From Bacteroides sp. (GTDB lineage Bacteria > Bacteroidota > Bacteroidia > Bacteroidales > GCA-2748055): 23,803 nucleotides of DNA. The stretch spans positions 1 through 23,803 of the forward strand of contig DSDZ01000060.1 in NCBI GenBank assembly GCA_011048475.1, given 5' to 3'. The notes under the pieces are model-generated. The model made no database searches and was not told where the DNA came from. It saw only the letters and a list, made by a program, of their open reading frames with translations. Of the stretch, positions 1-8,350 are shown piece by piece. The stretch's first letter is position 1. Every line of letters begins with the position of its first letter. Made by a program: the position numbers and the translations under genes.

Positions 1-509
1 AACCGGAGCAGATGGTTCCTCAGCTGCTTCAACTTTTCGGAAAAACCGCCCCGGAACTGCTGCATGGCCACCCTGTGGGCTCCTTCCGACTCGGCTGCCA
101 ACAGGTCGGCCACCGCCTCCGCCTGGGAAAGGTCCATTTTTCCATTGAGAAACGCCCGCTGGGTGAATTCGCCCGGTCTGGCCGGCTGTGCCCCGGTTTC
201 AGTGAGCATTTCGAGGATCTTTTTCTGAATGTAGGGCGATCCGTGGCAGGAGATTTCAACGGCGTTTTCCCCCGTGTAGGAGTGAGGGGATCTGAAGACC
301 GACACCAGTACGTCGTCAACGACCTCATCCCCCTGGCGGATGCTACCGTAATGAATGGTGGCTGTCGGTTGATTTTCAAGTTTTTTCCCTTCGGTGGCGG
401 GCACAAAAATCTGATCCACGATCCCGAAGGTATCCGGACCGCTGATCCGGATCACGGCAATGGCTCCCGTTCCGGAGGTCGCCGGTGCGCATATGGTTGT
501 CCCGGTCAT
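1..509 (-). CDS. mnmE: tRNA modification GTPase MnmE, N-terminal part (gene runs off the left edge)
   Basis: MnmE works with MnmG to install the (carboxymethyl)aminomethyl group on U34 of certain tRNAs, in the cytoplasm. The 169 codons visible cover the N-terminal tetrahydrofolate-binding domain and the start of the helical domain. Recognisable family segments are TICAPATSGTGAIAVIRISG near the start, HGSPYIQKKILE in the middle, and RPGEFTQRAFLNGKMDLSQAEAV followed by DLLAAES. The G domain and the C-terminal Cys motif lie outside the window. The start is the ATG at 507-509, because the MTGTTICAPA beginning matches the family and a Bacteroidetes -7 element sits just upstream. The frame stays open to base 1. 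The gene lies downstream of the DUF2141 gene on the same strand but probably has its own promoter. Confidence 0.95.
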   Translation of the reverse strand, partial: MTGTTICAPATSGTGAIAVIRISGPDTFGIVDQIFVPATEGKKLENQPTATIHYGSIRQGDEVVDDVLVSVFRSPHSYTGENAVEISCHGSPYIQKKILEMLTETGAQPARPGEFTQRAFLNGKMDLSQAEAVADLLAAESEGAHRVAMQQFRGGFSEKLKQLRNHLLR

Positions 510-526
510 CCTGTTATCCCGAGATG

Positions 527-534
527 CAAAAATA
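527..534 (-). promoter_or_regulatory. Candidate -7 promoter element for mnmE
   Basis: Read on the minus strand this is TATTTTTG, a full match to the Bacteroidetes -7 consensus TAnnTTTG, ending 17 bases before the mnmE start. No TTG is seen at the usual -33 distance, so only half of the promoter is supported. Confidence 0.4.
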
Positions 535-546
535 GTCAATCTTTGG

Positions 547-1002
547 TTAACGACCCCCGGCGGCGTAATGCAGTTCGATGGTGATCCGGACAAAGGGTTG
601 TTCAATGAGGAACGCGCATTTGTTGAAATCGGGAGGTGACAGCCTGTTGGCCGGATTGTTGGAGAATCCCCATCCCTCCCTGGGAATCCCCAGGACCATT
701 TCCATCTCCCCGTTCCGGTTCACATCATCCAGGACGGAAATGGCGTACACCCCGTAGGGCAGGTTTTCGATCTCCGCCACCAACACCCCGTTGTCCAGAC
801 CATCCTTCTCCCAGAAAAAATCCATGTGCGGTTCACGCGGCCAGCCTTCGGGGGAGCGGTTCATCCCCACAGCGATCTGTCCCCTGTCGGAACGGATCCC
901 GGTGAAACGGATCTCAAGGGTGCCCGTGAGAGGGGATTGACCACAGAGCAGGGATCCTGCTCCCGGAAATAAAAAAAGTATGAGCGCGGCAAAACACTTC
1001 AT
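547..1002 (-). CDS. Secreted DUF2141-family protein
   Basis: 151 residues with an N-terminal signal peptide (hydrophobic segment about 3-17, likely cleavage near LLCGQ). The mature part has the DUF2141 pattern: a beta-rich start (GTLEIRFTGIRSDRGQIAVG), an acidic LDDVNRNGEMEM segment, the GWGFSNNPA motif, and a final strand ITIELHY. The molecular function of this family is unknown; members are periplasmic or surface proteins. Its ATG overlaps the stop of the upstream LolA-like gene by four bases, so the two are translationally coupled. It is the last gene of the porin/exporter operon and may be an accessory to it, which is inference from position only. Confidence 0.85.
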   Translation of the reverse strand: MKCFAALILFLFPGAGSLLCGQSPLTGTLEIRFTGIRSDRGQIAVGMNRSPEGWPREPHMDFFWEKDGLDNGVLVAEIENLPYGVYAISVLDDVNRNGEMEMVLGIPREGWGFSNNPANRLSPPDFNKCAFLIEQPFVRITIELHYAAGGR

Positions 1003-1805
1003 TCCTTCTCCAGAAACGAGACGGTGAAGTAGGAGGGATCGGTGGCGGTGACCGCCACTTTTTCCATGACCATTTCCGAACTCCGGCCGTTACTGAGATT
1101 CTGAGCGATCATGTGGGTCACCATGTATTTATGATTTTCAGGATCAAGCTCTTTGAACGCTTTGTTTTCAATGGTCTTGAACAAATCACCGTCGAAATTA
1201 TAATATTCGGTCTTTTGCACAAGGTAATTATTTTTATTGACCCAGCGAACCGACCTGGCATATCCGTATACATCCTCCAGGTCCCTGCTGGCCGGCGTGG
1301 ACTGAATCTGATAACAGGAAGATCCGTCGACCGTTCCTTCCCCGAGCATCTCATAGGTAAAATCATCCAGCCCGGGTGCGGTCATGTCCGCATTGGAGAA
1401 TTCGCTGCCCATGAAGCTCTTGCTCTTTTCAGTGCTCACAATGCGCCTGGTTTTCCGCAGGGCCGGCAGGTAGATCCACATGTCATCGCTCTTCTCCGGG
1501 TAATCGAAGATCAGGATGCCGGTTCCCTTCACCTCCGGGGGCGACAGGAACTTGATGATCCTTTTCTCGGTGCCGTCCGGGATGGTCATCGAGGCCATTG
1601 TATTTTCCCTGATCCGCTGGTTGTCCCTCGAATCGGTGATGGTCAGGGTGGCCACCGCCTCGAAAGATTTGACTTTCACCGCATCGTGACTTTTTTTGAT
1701 GAGATCCCTGGGATCCTGACCGGTAACTGCCGCCAGTGCCGCCAGTCCGAGTATGATGGATACAGCAATTGTTCTCATATGTATGCTATTTAAATGTTGT
1801 TTCAT
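999..1805 (-). CDS. LolA-like outer-membrane lipoprotein-sorting family protein
   Basis: 268 residues if the first ATG is used. An internal ATG at 1776-1778 gives 259 residues and a cleaner signal peptide (MRTIAVSIILGLAALAAVTG), and I think it equally or more likely. The mature protein resembles the periplasmic LolA-like fold, an open half-barrel that carries lipid or lipoprotein. Visible family traits are the DPRDLIKKSHDAVKVKSFEA start, ATLTITDSRDNQR, then the FLSPPEVKGTGILIFDY and MWIYLPALRKTRRI segments, and SFMGSEFSNADM. This family is regularly encoded next to MMPL/RND exporters, as here, where the exporter gene ends 40 bp upstream. A substrate shuttle between the exporter and the outer membrane is the likely role; the substrate is unknown. 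Confidence 0.85.
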   Translation of the reverse strand: MKQHLNSIHMRTIAVSIILGLAALAAVTGQDPRDLIKKSHDAVKVKSFEAVATLTITDSRDNQRIRENTMASMTIPDGTEKRIIKFLSPPEVKGTGILIFDYPEKSDDMWIYLPALRKTRRIVSTEKSKSFMGSEFSNADMTAPGLDDFTYEMLGEGTVDGSSCYQIQSTPASRDLEDVYGYARSVRWVNKNNYLVQKTEYYNFDGDLFKTIENKAFKELDPENHKYMVTHMIAQNLSNGRSSEMVMEKVAVTATDPSYFTVSFLEKE

Positions 1806-1845
1806 TCTTTTGCTTACCCCTATCTACCTAATCCCTGACTCCACT

Positions 1846-4146
1846 TTATCCCGCCTGCTTCAGATCCCCTTCCAGGGTGCGGTCCCTGCCCGCTTCCTGG
1901 GGTTCGAGGAACCTGAACCTGAAACGCATCAAAATGGCCGGTAGAATGACCATGGCCCCGGTGAGGCAGCTCAGCACGGATACCACTACGAGAATACCGA
2001 AAAACCTGATGGGGGTGAAGGAGGAGACCAGCAGGACCACGAAACCCACGATCACGGACAGCGCATTGAAAATGATCCCCCGTCCCGTGGTTGTGATGGT
2101 CCTGGTAACCGCTTCGTCCTTTGACAGCCGGTTCTGACGCTCTTCCTTGTAACGCCAGAGGAAATGGATGGTATAATCGACCCCGACCCCGATCATCATG
2201 GAGGAGAGCAGCGCCGTGGCCACATCCAGCCTGATGCCGGTGAGGCCCATCAGACCGAAGAGAACCAGGATGCTGACTGTAAGCGGGGTGATCCCGAGCA
2301 GGCCCGCAACGGGCGATTTGAAGATGATGGAGACCAGGATGAAAATGATCAGCAGGGCGATCCCCAGCGAATAGTACTGGCCCATGAGGACCTTATTTGC
2401 CAGCTGGGCCCTTACGTAACCGTAACCGCCGATGGCTGCGATGGAAGGATCATCCTTTTCGAATGATTCGAGCCTGTCCACGATCTTGTTGATCGTCTCA
2501 GCGGTTGCATCGTTGATCCGGACCACCAGGTGGGCGTGTTCATAATTGAAGTCCACCAGCTGTTCCAGGTCCTCCGGATTTCCGCTCATGGAATAGAGCT
2601 CCATGTACTGTGCAACCGCATTGCGGCTGGGTGGAATGGCGTCATACAGCGGATCGCCCGGATCATTCAGGGCTTTGCTGATCTCCCTGACCACCCCTGA
2701 AAAAGAGAGCGTCAGATCGATCTCCTTCATGTTCTCGAGTTCCTGCCTGTAGTATTCCATGTTCTTCAGTAATACGGGATCCAGCATATCCCCTGAAAAC
2801 AGCACTGAGATATTCTCGGAACCCCCGAACTTGTCGTTGATGATCCCGGCTGCCTGTTTCACCTCATGCTTTTCAGGGAAAAAATTCTCTTCATTGGAAT
2901 CCACCCTCAGGAAAAAGATCCCGGTGGAGACGGCCAGTGTCAGGGCCAGCGCTACATAAGGAATGATCCTGCTTCTTCGTACCACAAAGGCGGCAAACCG
3001 GTCCAGCACATGCCGTTTCTGATGAGCCGGCTTCTCCTTCATGTGATGCAGGGGAGCCGAGCGTTGCAGTGTTGATAGCAGTGCAGGTAACAGTACAAGG
3101 CTGAAAAAGATCGCGAACAGGATGCCGATCCCGGCACTGACTGCCATCTGCCTGGCGGGGATCAGGGTGTGCGCCAGCAGGGCCGCGATCCCCGCAACCG
3201 TTGTCAGTCCGGTCAGCAGGATGGGTTTCCAGAGCGATCTGGTGATCATCGCGGACATCTGCTTCATGGTGCGGCCGTTTCCGGATGCGTTCAACTCCTG
3301 GTACTTTGCGATCATGTGGATCCCGTAATCATTGGCAACAGCGATCAGGAGAATGGGGACAAGCAGGGTGATCAGGGTGAACTTCCAGCCCAAAAGTGGT
3401 ATCAGGGAGAGACCCAGCAGGGCTGACATCACTACCACCAGGAACGGCAGCCAAACGCCTCGCCACTCCCTGAAAACCACATAAAGGAATATGAGCATAA
3501 TGACCAGTGCCAGGGGGATCAGCACCAGTCCGTCTCTCACAATGTTTTTATTAATGGCCTGCCTGATATACGGAAGGCCGCCTAAATGAATGGTTTCATC
3601 GCCCGGATGGCCGGAGAGGATGGTCTGGATCTGTTCGAACAAAGCCTTCTCATCCACATCCTTTGCGAGTGTCAGGACCAGCGCGGTGGCCCTGAAATCC
3701 TTTGAAACCACCACTTCATAGACCATATCATTGTCACGGATCTGATCTTTCAGCAGATTTCTTTCCTGTTCGTCGCGCGGCAGGCGGTCGATGACAGGTT
3801 CAACGTACATGATGCCTTCTTCCCCGTGGATCCTTCTGGAGCTGAACAGTGAAAGGGTCCTTCTGACACCGCCCAGTCGCCCGATCTCCTTTTCCACCTC
3901 CCTGACCCGCCTGAGCGTCTGTTCCCTCAAGACATCATCGGTCTCAAAAATGATCATGACCAGGTCCTGGTTCCCGAACACTTCCTCGATCCGGTCGGTG
4001 TTGACCATGGAGGTCATGGTTTTCGGGAAGTAGTTCCTCAGATCGGGATCTATTTCGAGCCTGGTAAGCACCAGTGAAAATCCGAGCGTAACGATGACGG
4101 ACACTCCGATGATCCACCAGCGGAATTTGATGATCTTCTTCTCCAT
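1846..4146 (-). CDS. RND superfamily exporter (MMPL/COG1033 type)
   Basis: 766-residue inner-membrane protein in two repeats. Each has one N-terminal TM helix (about residues 10-28 and again after 390), a large periplasmic loop, and a five-helix bundle. The first bundle includes VLIPLALVIMLIFLYVVF, VPILLIAVANDYGIHMIAKY and a following GLTTVAGIAALLA. The second contains the equivalent SSMMIGVGVDYTIHFLWRY. The NDYGIHM and GVDYTIH segments are the conserved TM4-like proton-relay motifs of this family. Length and topology match MMPL-like exporters of lipids, hopanoids or other hydrophobic compounds, not the trimeric AcrB type (about 1,000 residues). It is encoded between a porin-like barrel gene (54 bp upstream) and a LolA-like carrier, suggesting a trans-envelope path. 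The substrate cannot be read from sequence. Confidence 0.9.
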   Translation of the reverse strand: MEKKIIKFRWWIIGVSVIVTLGFSLVLTRLEIDPDLRNYFPKTMTSMVNTDRIEEVFGNQDLVMIIFETDDVLREQTLRRVREVEKEIGRLGGVRRTLSLFSSRRIHGEEGIMYVEPVIDRLPRDEQERNLLKDQIRDNDMVYEVVVSKDFRATALVLTLAKDVDEKALFEQIQTILSGHPGDETIHLGGLPYIRQAINKNIVRDGLVLIPLALVIMLIFLYVVFREWRGVWLPFLVVVMSALLGLSLIPLLGWKFTLITLLVPILLIAVANDYGIHMIAKYQELNASGNGRTMKQMSAMITRSLWKPILLTGLTTVAGIAALLAHTLIPARQMAVSAGIGILFAIFFSLVLLPALLSTLQRSAPLHHMKEKPAHQKRHVLDRFAAFVVRRSRIIPYVALALTLAVSTGIFFLRVDSNEENFFPEKHEVKQAAGIINDKFGGSENISVLFSGDMLDPVLLKNMEYYRQELENMKEIDLTLSFSGVVREISKALNDPGDPLYDAIPPSRNAVAQYMELYSMSGNPEDLEQLVDFNYEHAHLVVRINDATAETINKIVDRLESFEKDDPSIAAIGGYGYVRAQLANKVLMGQYYSLGIALLIIFILVSIIFKSPVAGLLGITPLTVSILVLFGLMGLTGIRLDVATALLSSMMIGVGVDYTIHFLWRYKEERQNRLSKDEAVTRTITTTGRGIIFNALSVIVGFVVLLVSSFTPIRFFGILVVVSVLSCLTGAMVILPAILMRFRFRFLEPQEAGRDRTLEGDLKQAG

Positions 4147-4200
4147 ATCTGGTTATAAGCTATTAGTTATCTGTAACATATAATATTTTTCTCAACGATC

Positions 4201-5619
4201 TCAGAACATGAACTTCACGGATAAGTATCCTGCATTCAGCGGTGGTCCCACCAGGTCGTAAAGCGAATCTTCCGGTCCGTAGAAGCTGCTGAATCCGGCT
4301 GATATTTTCACTCCGTCAGCCGGAGCATATGAGATCCCCGGCTGAATGATCCACTCCCCGGTGGTGATCCGGTAAACGATAGGCAGGTTCAGTTCCAGGC
4401 GGTCGTGCCACACATTTCCCCTGAGCAGCAGGAACACCGCATGAAAGAATTCATCCAGCTGGTCATTGTAAAGCCTGTTGAAGGCCGACAGGCGCTGCCG
4501 GGTCATCTCGTGGATCAGACCGGGGGTGATCTGTACCCCTGACTGAATGAGCTCCAGGAACTGGTCCGGGTCCGCCGAAAGTGACGGTTCGGCCGCGGGA
4601 CCCTCGTAATCAAGGATGTATTTGCCCTGATATCCGGCCAGCAGGGTGAAGTAGGTGCCCGACCGTTCGATTTCGGCCGTGTAAGCAAGCTCGGACAGGG
4701 GGACATATTCCCGCTCCGCGGGATCATCTTTTGTATCGGTCCATGCACCCTCCAGTCTGAAGATCCAGGAAGCCAGGGGGATGGAAAGGTCCATTCCCAG
4801 CATGCGGATCCTGTATGCCTTCTCAAAAATATTCAGGGAGGCGGGTTGCATTGCATTCAAATCCAGGGTCATCGTGTCGAATGCGATTCCGGGCCAGTGG
4901 TGGTAACCGTCAAACCAGTAAAGAGAACCATCCAGCAGGGAAGTGTACAGATCATAATTGACCCCGTAACTTCCCTGGTCCAGTTCCTGTGAAGGATATT
5001 CGGGTTCGATGAAATGGACGTAACCGGGCATGGGAATGGCATCGATCAGGAGCACGCTGGGCTGGTAGACCGGCTTCCATGTCCCCGTGATCCTCATGGA
5101 TTTTCCCATGTTCAGTGTCCCCTGCGCCAGCCAGGATCCCATGTTCATATCATCCTCTTCAGGAGAGCGGAAGGTGGGATCGACCGGGTTGATCTTCTGG
5201 ACCGGGTTGAAAAAAGTGGCTTTTCCCCAGGAAAGGATCTTTTTACCGATGCTGAAGGTGGCCGGGCCCGCTTCAAGGTTCGAATAGGCCTCCCTGAGCT
5301 CTATATTCCTGACAGTACGCTGAAATTCGGTACCGTACCGGAACCGGATGTCTGCCCTGGCGGAAGCGATCATCCCGGCTTTCGCATGCAGCTGAAGGGA
5401 GGCTTCCCCGTAAGCGCTCTGCAGGTAGGGATTCTCTTCCTCCGGGGTGTTTCCCAGATAGGCGACCGAACGAATATATCCTCCCAGGGAGAGTACATTT
5501 CCGGCGGCGGACTGTTCGTCACCCGCCAGTGAAGACTCGAACAATCCCTGCGCATTTAAAGCAAGTGTTGAACTTAATATCAGCTGGAATATCATTACCA
5601 GATACTTCCATGTACACAT
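4201..5619 (-). CDS. Outer-membrane porin-like beta-barrel protein (DUF1302-like)
   Basis: 472 residues from the ATG at 5617-5619. I prefer this start because it opens a signal peptide (MCTWKYLVMIFQLILSSTLALNAQ). The open frame extends upstream to 5991, but that part runs over the divergent aldehyde dehydrogenase gene and is not protein-like. The mature part has alternating amphipathic strands and ends in Phe (LSVKFMF), the usual C-terminal signal of outer-membrane barrels. The segment GKKILSWGKATFFNPVQKINPVD is characteristic of DUF1302-type barrels, which often accompany MMPL exporters. It is the first gene of the operon that continues with the RND exporter, LolA-like protein and DUF2141 protein. 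A possible -7 element, TACTTTCG, lies at 5647-5654 on the minus strand. Confidence 0.8.
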   Translation of the reverse strand: MCTWKYLVMIFQLILSSTLALNAQGLFESSLAGDEQSAAGNVLSLGGYIRSVAYLGNTPEEENPYLQSAYGEASLQLHAKAGMIASARADIRFRYGTEFQRTVRNIELREAYSNLEAGPATFSIGKKILSWGKATFFNPVQKINPVDPTFRSPEEDDMNMGSWLAQGTLNMGKSMRITGTWKPVYQPSVLLIDAIPMPGYVHFIEPEYPSQELDQGSYGVNYDLYTSLLDGSLYWFDGYHHWPGIAFDTMTLDLNAMQPASLNIFEKAYRIRMLGMDLSIPLASWIFRLEGAWTDTKDDPAEREYVPLSELAYTAEIERSGTYFTLLAGYQGKYILDYEGPAAEPSLSADPDQFLELIQSGVQITPGLIHEMTRQRLSAFNRLYNDQLDEFFHAVFLLLRGNVWHDRLELNLPIVYRITTGEWIIQPGISYAPADGVKISAGFSSFYGPEDSLYDLVGPPLNAGYLSVKFMF

Positions 5620-5769
5620 ACGTGCTCTTCTTAAGGGTATTTGCTGCGAAAGTATGAGAAATAAGAAGGCGCATCGTCCGTTGTGCTCGGACCGGACATC
5701 TGCCTGTTGAATTGCAGGTTCAGACTGAGCGGTTCGGACCATTTCATGGAATATTGCTATTTTCGGCGA

Positions 5770-7158
5770 ATGAAAACGATCATTGACGGCCAGCGGAAGT
5801 ATTTTCTGGAAGGACATACCCGCTCCCTCTCCTCCAGGAAAAAGACCCTGAGAAGGCTTCATGACCTGCTGCTGGAAAATGAACCGCTCCTTGCCGGGGC
5901 CCTTGAAAAAGACTTCCGCAAATCTTATTATCTCACCGTGGAGAATGAGCTGAGTCTTCCTTACGGAGAAATCAATTATGCCTTCCGCCATCTTAAAAGG
6001 TGGTCACGGCCCCGCAGGTACCGGACCAACCTGATCAATTTTCCCGGTGTTTCCAGAAGCATCCCGGTGCCTTACGGGGTCGTCCTTGTCATCGGGCCCT
6101 GGAACTATCCGTACATGTTGTCCCTCGTTCCCGCCATCTCTGCGCTGGCAGCCGGGAATACGGTAATCCTCAAGCCCAGCGAGATACCTTCCAATGCATC
6201 TGCCGCGCTGGCACAATTGATCAATACCAACTTTCCCCGGGAACTGTTCTATGTGCAGGAAGGAGGTGCCGAAGTGGGTGCAGACCTGCTGAAGGAGCGG
6301 TTCGACAAAATATTCCTCACGGGCAGCTCCCGCACGGGCAGGAACGTGATGACGGCAGCTGCCGAACACCTCACCCCGGTGACCCTGGAACTGGGAGGGA
6401 AAAATCCGGTCATCGTCATGCCCGACTGCAGGATCGGTCCGACCGCAAAAAAGCTCACATGGGGGAAATTCCATAACAACGGGATGGCCTGCGTTTCCAT
6501 CGACCATGTGTTTGTGCACGAAGAGATCGTGGATGAGCTCATTGAAGAGATCAAAAAATACATTTTGAAAATTTACGGGCCGGATCCCGGACAAAGCCCC
6601 ATCCTTCCCAGGATGATCAATGAATTCCATTTCGACAGGGTCATGTCAATGATTGATCCCGGTAAGGTGGTGGCGGGCGGCCGGTCAAGCAGGGAGAAGC
6701 TGTATATTGAGCCGACAGTAATGTATCCTGTCAGGTCCGGTGACCCGCTGATGCAACAGGAGGTATTCGGACCTGTCATGCCGATCATCACCTACAAAGA
6801 TCCGGAAGAGCTTGTCCGGAATCTACAGAACGGACAAACACCGTTATCCCTTTATATTTTCGCGGGTAACATACGGAAAGCAAAGGAAATGATGGATGCA
6901 ATCCCGTCGGGAGGCGGCATGATCAACGACGTGGTGCTGAATTTCGTGAACATGAACACCCCTTTCGGGGGACTGGGCGAATCGGGTATGGGCAGTTACC
7001 ACGGGAAAGCCGGGTTTGATGCATTCACCCATTATAAGACCGTCATCTCCAAACCCTGCTGGGCTGATAATTTCCTTAAATATCCTCCCCACAGGAGGTT
7101 CTACCTGCGAATATTCAGATCCGTTCTGGGAAGGTCTTTCAGGAACTTCTGGCGCTGA
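5770..7158 (+). CDS. NAD(P)-dependent aldehyde dehydrogenase, class 3-like
   Basis: 462-residue soluble dehydrogenase that oxidises aldehydes to acids, probably of medium or long chain as in the ALDH3 subgroup. Seen in sequence: the PYGVVLVIGPWNYPYML segment, AAGNTVILKPSE, the LTGSSRTGR cofactor loop, the general-base Glu207 in LELGGKNPV, the catalytic Cys241 in NNGMACVSIDHV, the EVFGPVMPI motif, and the C-terminal FGGLGESGMGSYHG. The short length and lack of an N-terminal arm fit class 3. I start at MKTIIDGQRKYF; the frame is open for 29 codons upstream, but that stretch is intergenic in character. The gene diverges from the porin operon. Its 3' end overlaps the convergent AraC-type regulator by 20 bp. 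Confidence 0.93.
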   Translation: MKTIIDGQRKYFLEGHTRSLSSRKKTLRRLHDLLLENEPLLAGALEKDFRKSYYLTVENELSLPYGEINYAFRHLKRWSRPRRYRTNLINFPGVSRSIPVPYGVVLVIGPWNYPYMLSLVPAISALAAGNTVILKPSEIPSNASAALAQLINTNFPRELFYVQEGGAEVGADLLKERFDKIFLTGSSRTGRNVMTAAAEHLTPVTLELGGKNPVIVMPDCRIGPTAKKLTWGKFHNNGMACVSIDHVFVHEEIVDELIEEIKKYILKIYGPDPGQSPILPRMINEFHFDRVMSMIDPGKVVAGGRSSREKLYIEPTVMYPVRSGDPLMQQEVFGPVMPIITYKDPEELVRNLQNGQTPLSLYIFAGNIRKAKEMMDAIPSGGGMINDVVLNFVNMNTPFGGLGESGMGSYHGKAGFDAFTHYKTVISKPCWADNFLKYPPHRRFYLRIFRSVLGRSFRNFWR

Positions 7159-8263
7159 CTTTCCTGACATATTCGCTGGGTGTCATCCCGGTCTTTTCCT
7201 TGAATATGGTGTTGAAGCTGGATTTGGAATTGAATCCCGAATCATAGGCGATGGCCAGGATGGTAAGGTTCCTGTAAGCAGGATCCAGCAGGCGCTGTTT
7301 CACCTCCTCCACACGGTATTCATTTACCAGGTTGTAAAAATTCTTCCCCATATGCTCGTTGATCACCTCGGAAATAAAATGCCTGGGTATGTCCAGCCTG
7401 TCCGACAGGTCATAGATGGTCAGCTCCCTGTCCAGGTAGGGTTTCTCTTTCTGGATAAATTCTTCGATCTTTTTAATATACCGGGCTACATCCTTGTTTT
7501 TCAGCCCGGACCGCTGGTATTTTCCGGAGCCGTTGTTCTCCGGGACAATTTCCGGTTCTTTGTACCTTATCACCTCCTCAAAAACACTGGACTGGTGGAA
7601 GCCAAACACGCCAAAGAGGAAGGTCAGGATGGTCAGGCCGATAAATGAAATCTCATAGGGATCAAACGGCATAAAACCCACCAGGATATCGATCCCCCCG
7701 AAAATGAACATCACCACGTATCCCAGGTAAAAGGTGATGGAGAGACCGAGCAGCCACTGGAGCGTGATCTTTCCCGAAGAATAGCTCACCAGCAGCTTGA
7801 GACGTTTCTGATGCCTGTGAATCACCACGAACGTGGCGACGGAATAGGCAGTGATGGAAATAAAAAAAGTCACTGCATAAACGATCCGGAAGGAGACGAA
7901 ACGGTCATTCACAAGAAAACCATTGGTTCCGTTGATCACCGGTTTGTCCAGAAACAGCAGGGACGCGATCAGGAAGATGAAGAACGGGGAGAAATGCCAC
8001 AGGTAGCCGGGATTGAAGGAGGGATGCTCACTGGTCATCAGTTTGGCATAAAGCAGAAGCAACGGGCCGTAGGTGTATGGGAGGATCTTGATGGGATAGA
8101 GTTCAACCAGTGTCTCGTCGATCAGCACGATGACCATCTCCATGCAGATGATCAGAAGCCATGCCCCGAGGATCTGATTGGCCAGTATTCGGGGCCTTTT
8201 CAGCGCGATCAGCAATCCCGCGAAAAGGGTCTGTGATATCCCGATATATAGGATCGCTTCCAT
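7139..8263 (-). CDS. Membrane-anchored AraC-family transcriptional regulator (7TM + HTH)
   Basis: 374 residues. The N-terminal two thirds hold about seven predicted TM helices (for example ILYIGISQTLFAGLLIAL, ILGAWLLIICMEMVIVL, FSPFFIFLIASLLFL, LLGLSITFYLGYVVMFIF). The last ~100 residues form an AraC/XylS double helix-turn-helix with LTIYDLSDRLDIPRHFISEVIN and the hallmark ILAIAYDSGFNSKSSFNTIFK followed by TGMTPSEY. This architecture is common in Bacteroidetes, where the membrane part may sense an envelope or membrane signal. The ATG at 8261-8263 is preferred over a TTG five codons upstream. A perfect -7 box (TACTTTTG, 8267-8274 minus) lies only three bases before the ATG, which would imply a leaderless transcript if used. 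The target genes are unknown; the neighbouring aldehyde dehydrogenase is a candidate. Confidence 0.9.
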   Translation of the reverse strand: MEAILYIGISQTLFAGLLIALKRPRILANQILGAWLLIICMEMVIVLIDETLVELYPIKILPYTYGPLLLLYAKLMTSEHPSFNPGYLWHFSPFFIFLIASLLFLDKPVINGTNGFLVNDRFVSFRIVYAVTFFISITAYSVATFVVIHRHQKRLKLLVSYSSGKITLQWLLGLSITFYLGYVVMFIFGGIDILVGFMPFDPYEISFIGLTILTFLFGVFGFHQSSVFEEVIRYKEPEIVPENNGSGKYQRSGLKNKDVARYIKKIEEFIQKEKPYLDRELTIYDLSDRLDIPRHFISEVINEHMGKNFYNLVNEYRVEEVKQRLLDPAYRNLTILAIAYDSGFNSKSSFNTIFKEKTGMTPSEYVRKVSARSS

Positions 8264-8285
8264 GGTCAAAAGTAACAAATATTAT

Positions 8286-8316
8286 TTTGTTTTCAGGGAC
8301 ATTGTATCTACATTTA
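8286..8316 (+). promoter_or_regulatory. Candidate promoter of the sucD operon
   Basis: TTTG at 8286-8289 and TACATTTA at 8309-8316 are separated by 19 bases. This fits the Bacteroidetes -33/-7 layout with one mismatch in the -7 element. The sucD ATG follows 34 bases later. Confidence 0.5.
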
Positions 8317-8350
8317 GTGCCTGGTCAGCCTCTTATAGATAACGCATTCG

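Noticed and set aside
12..584. Long plus-strand open frame and a minus-strand frame at 29-406 over the left edge
   Set aside because: Both are shadows of mnmE, whose true frame is open to the window edge and encodes recognisable MnmE sequence.
5620..5991. N-terminal extension of the porin-like protein
   Set aside because: It lies over the divergent aldehyde dehydrogenase start, lacks family similarity, and would bury the signal peptide inside the protein.
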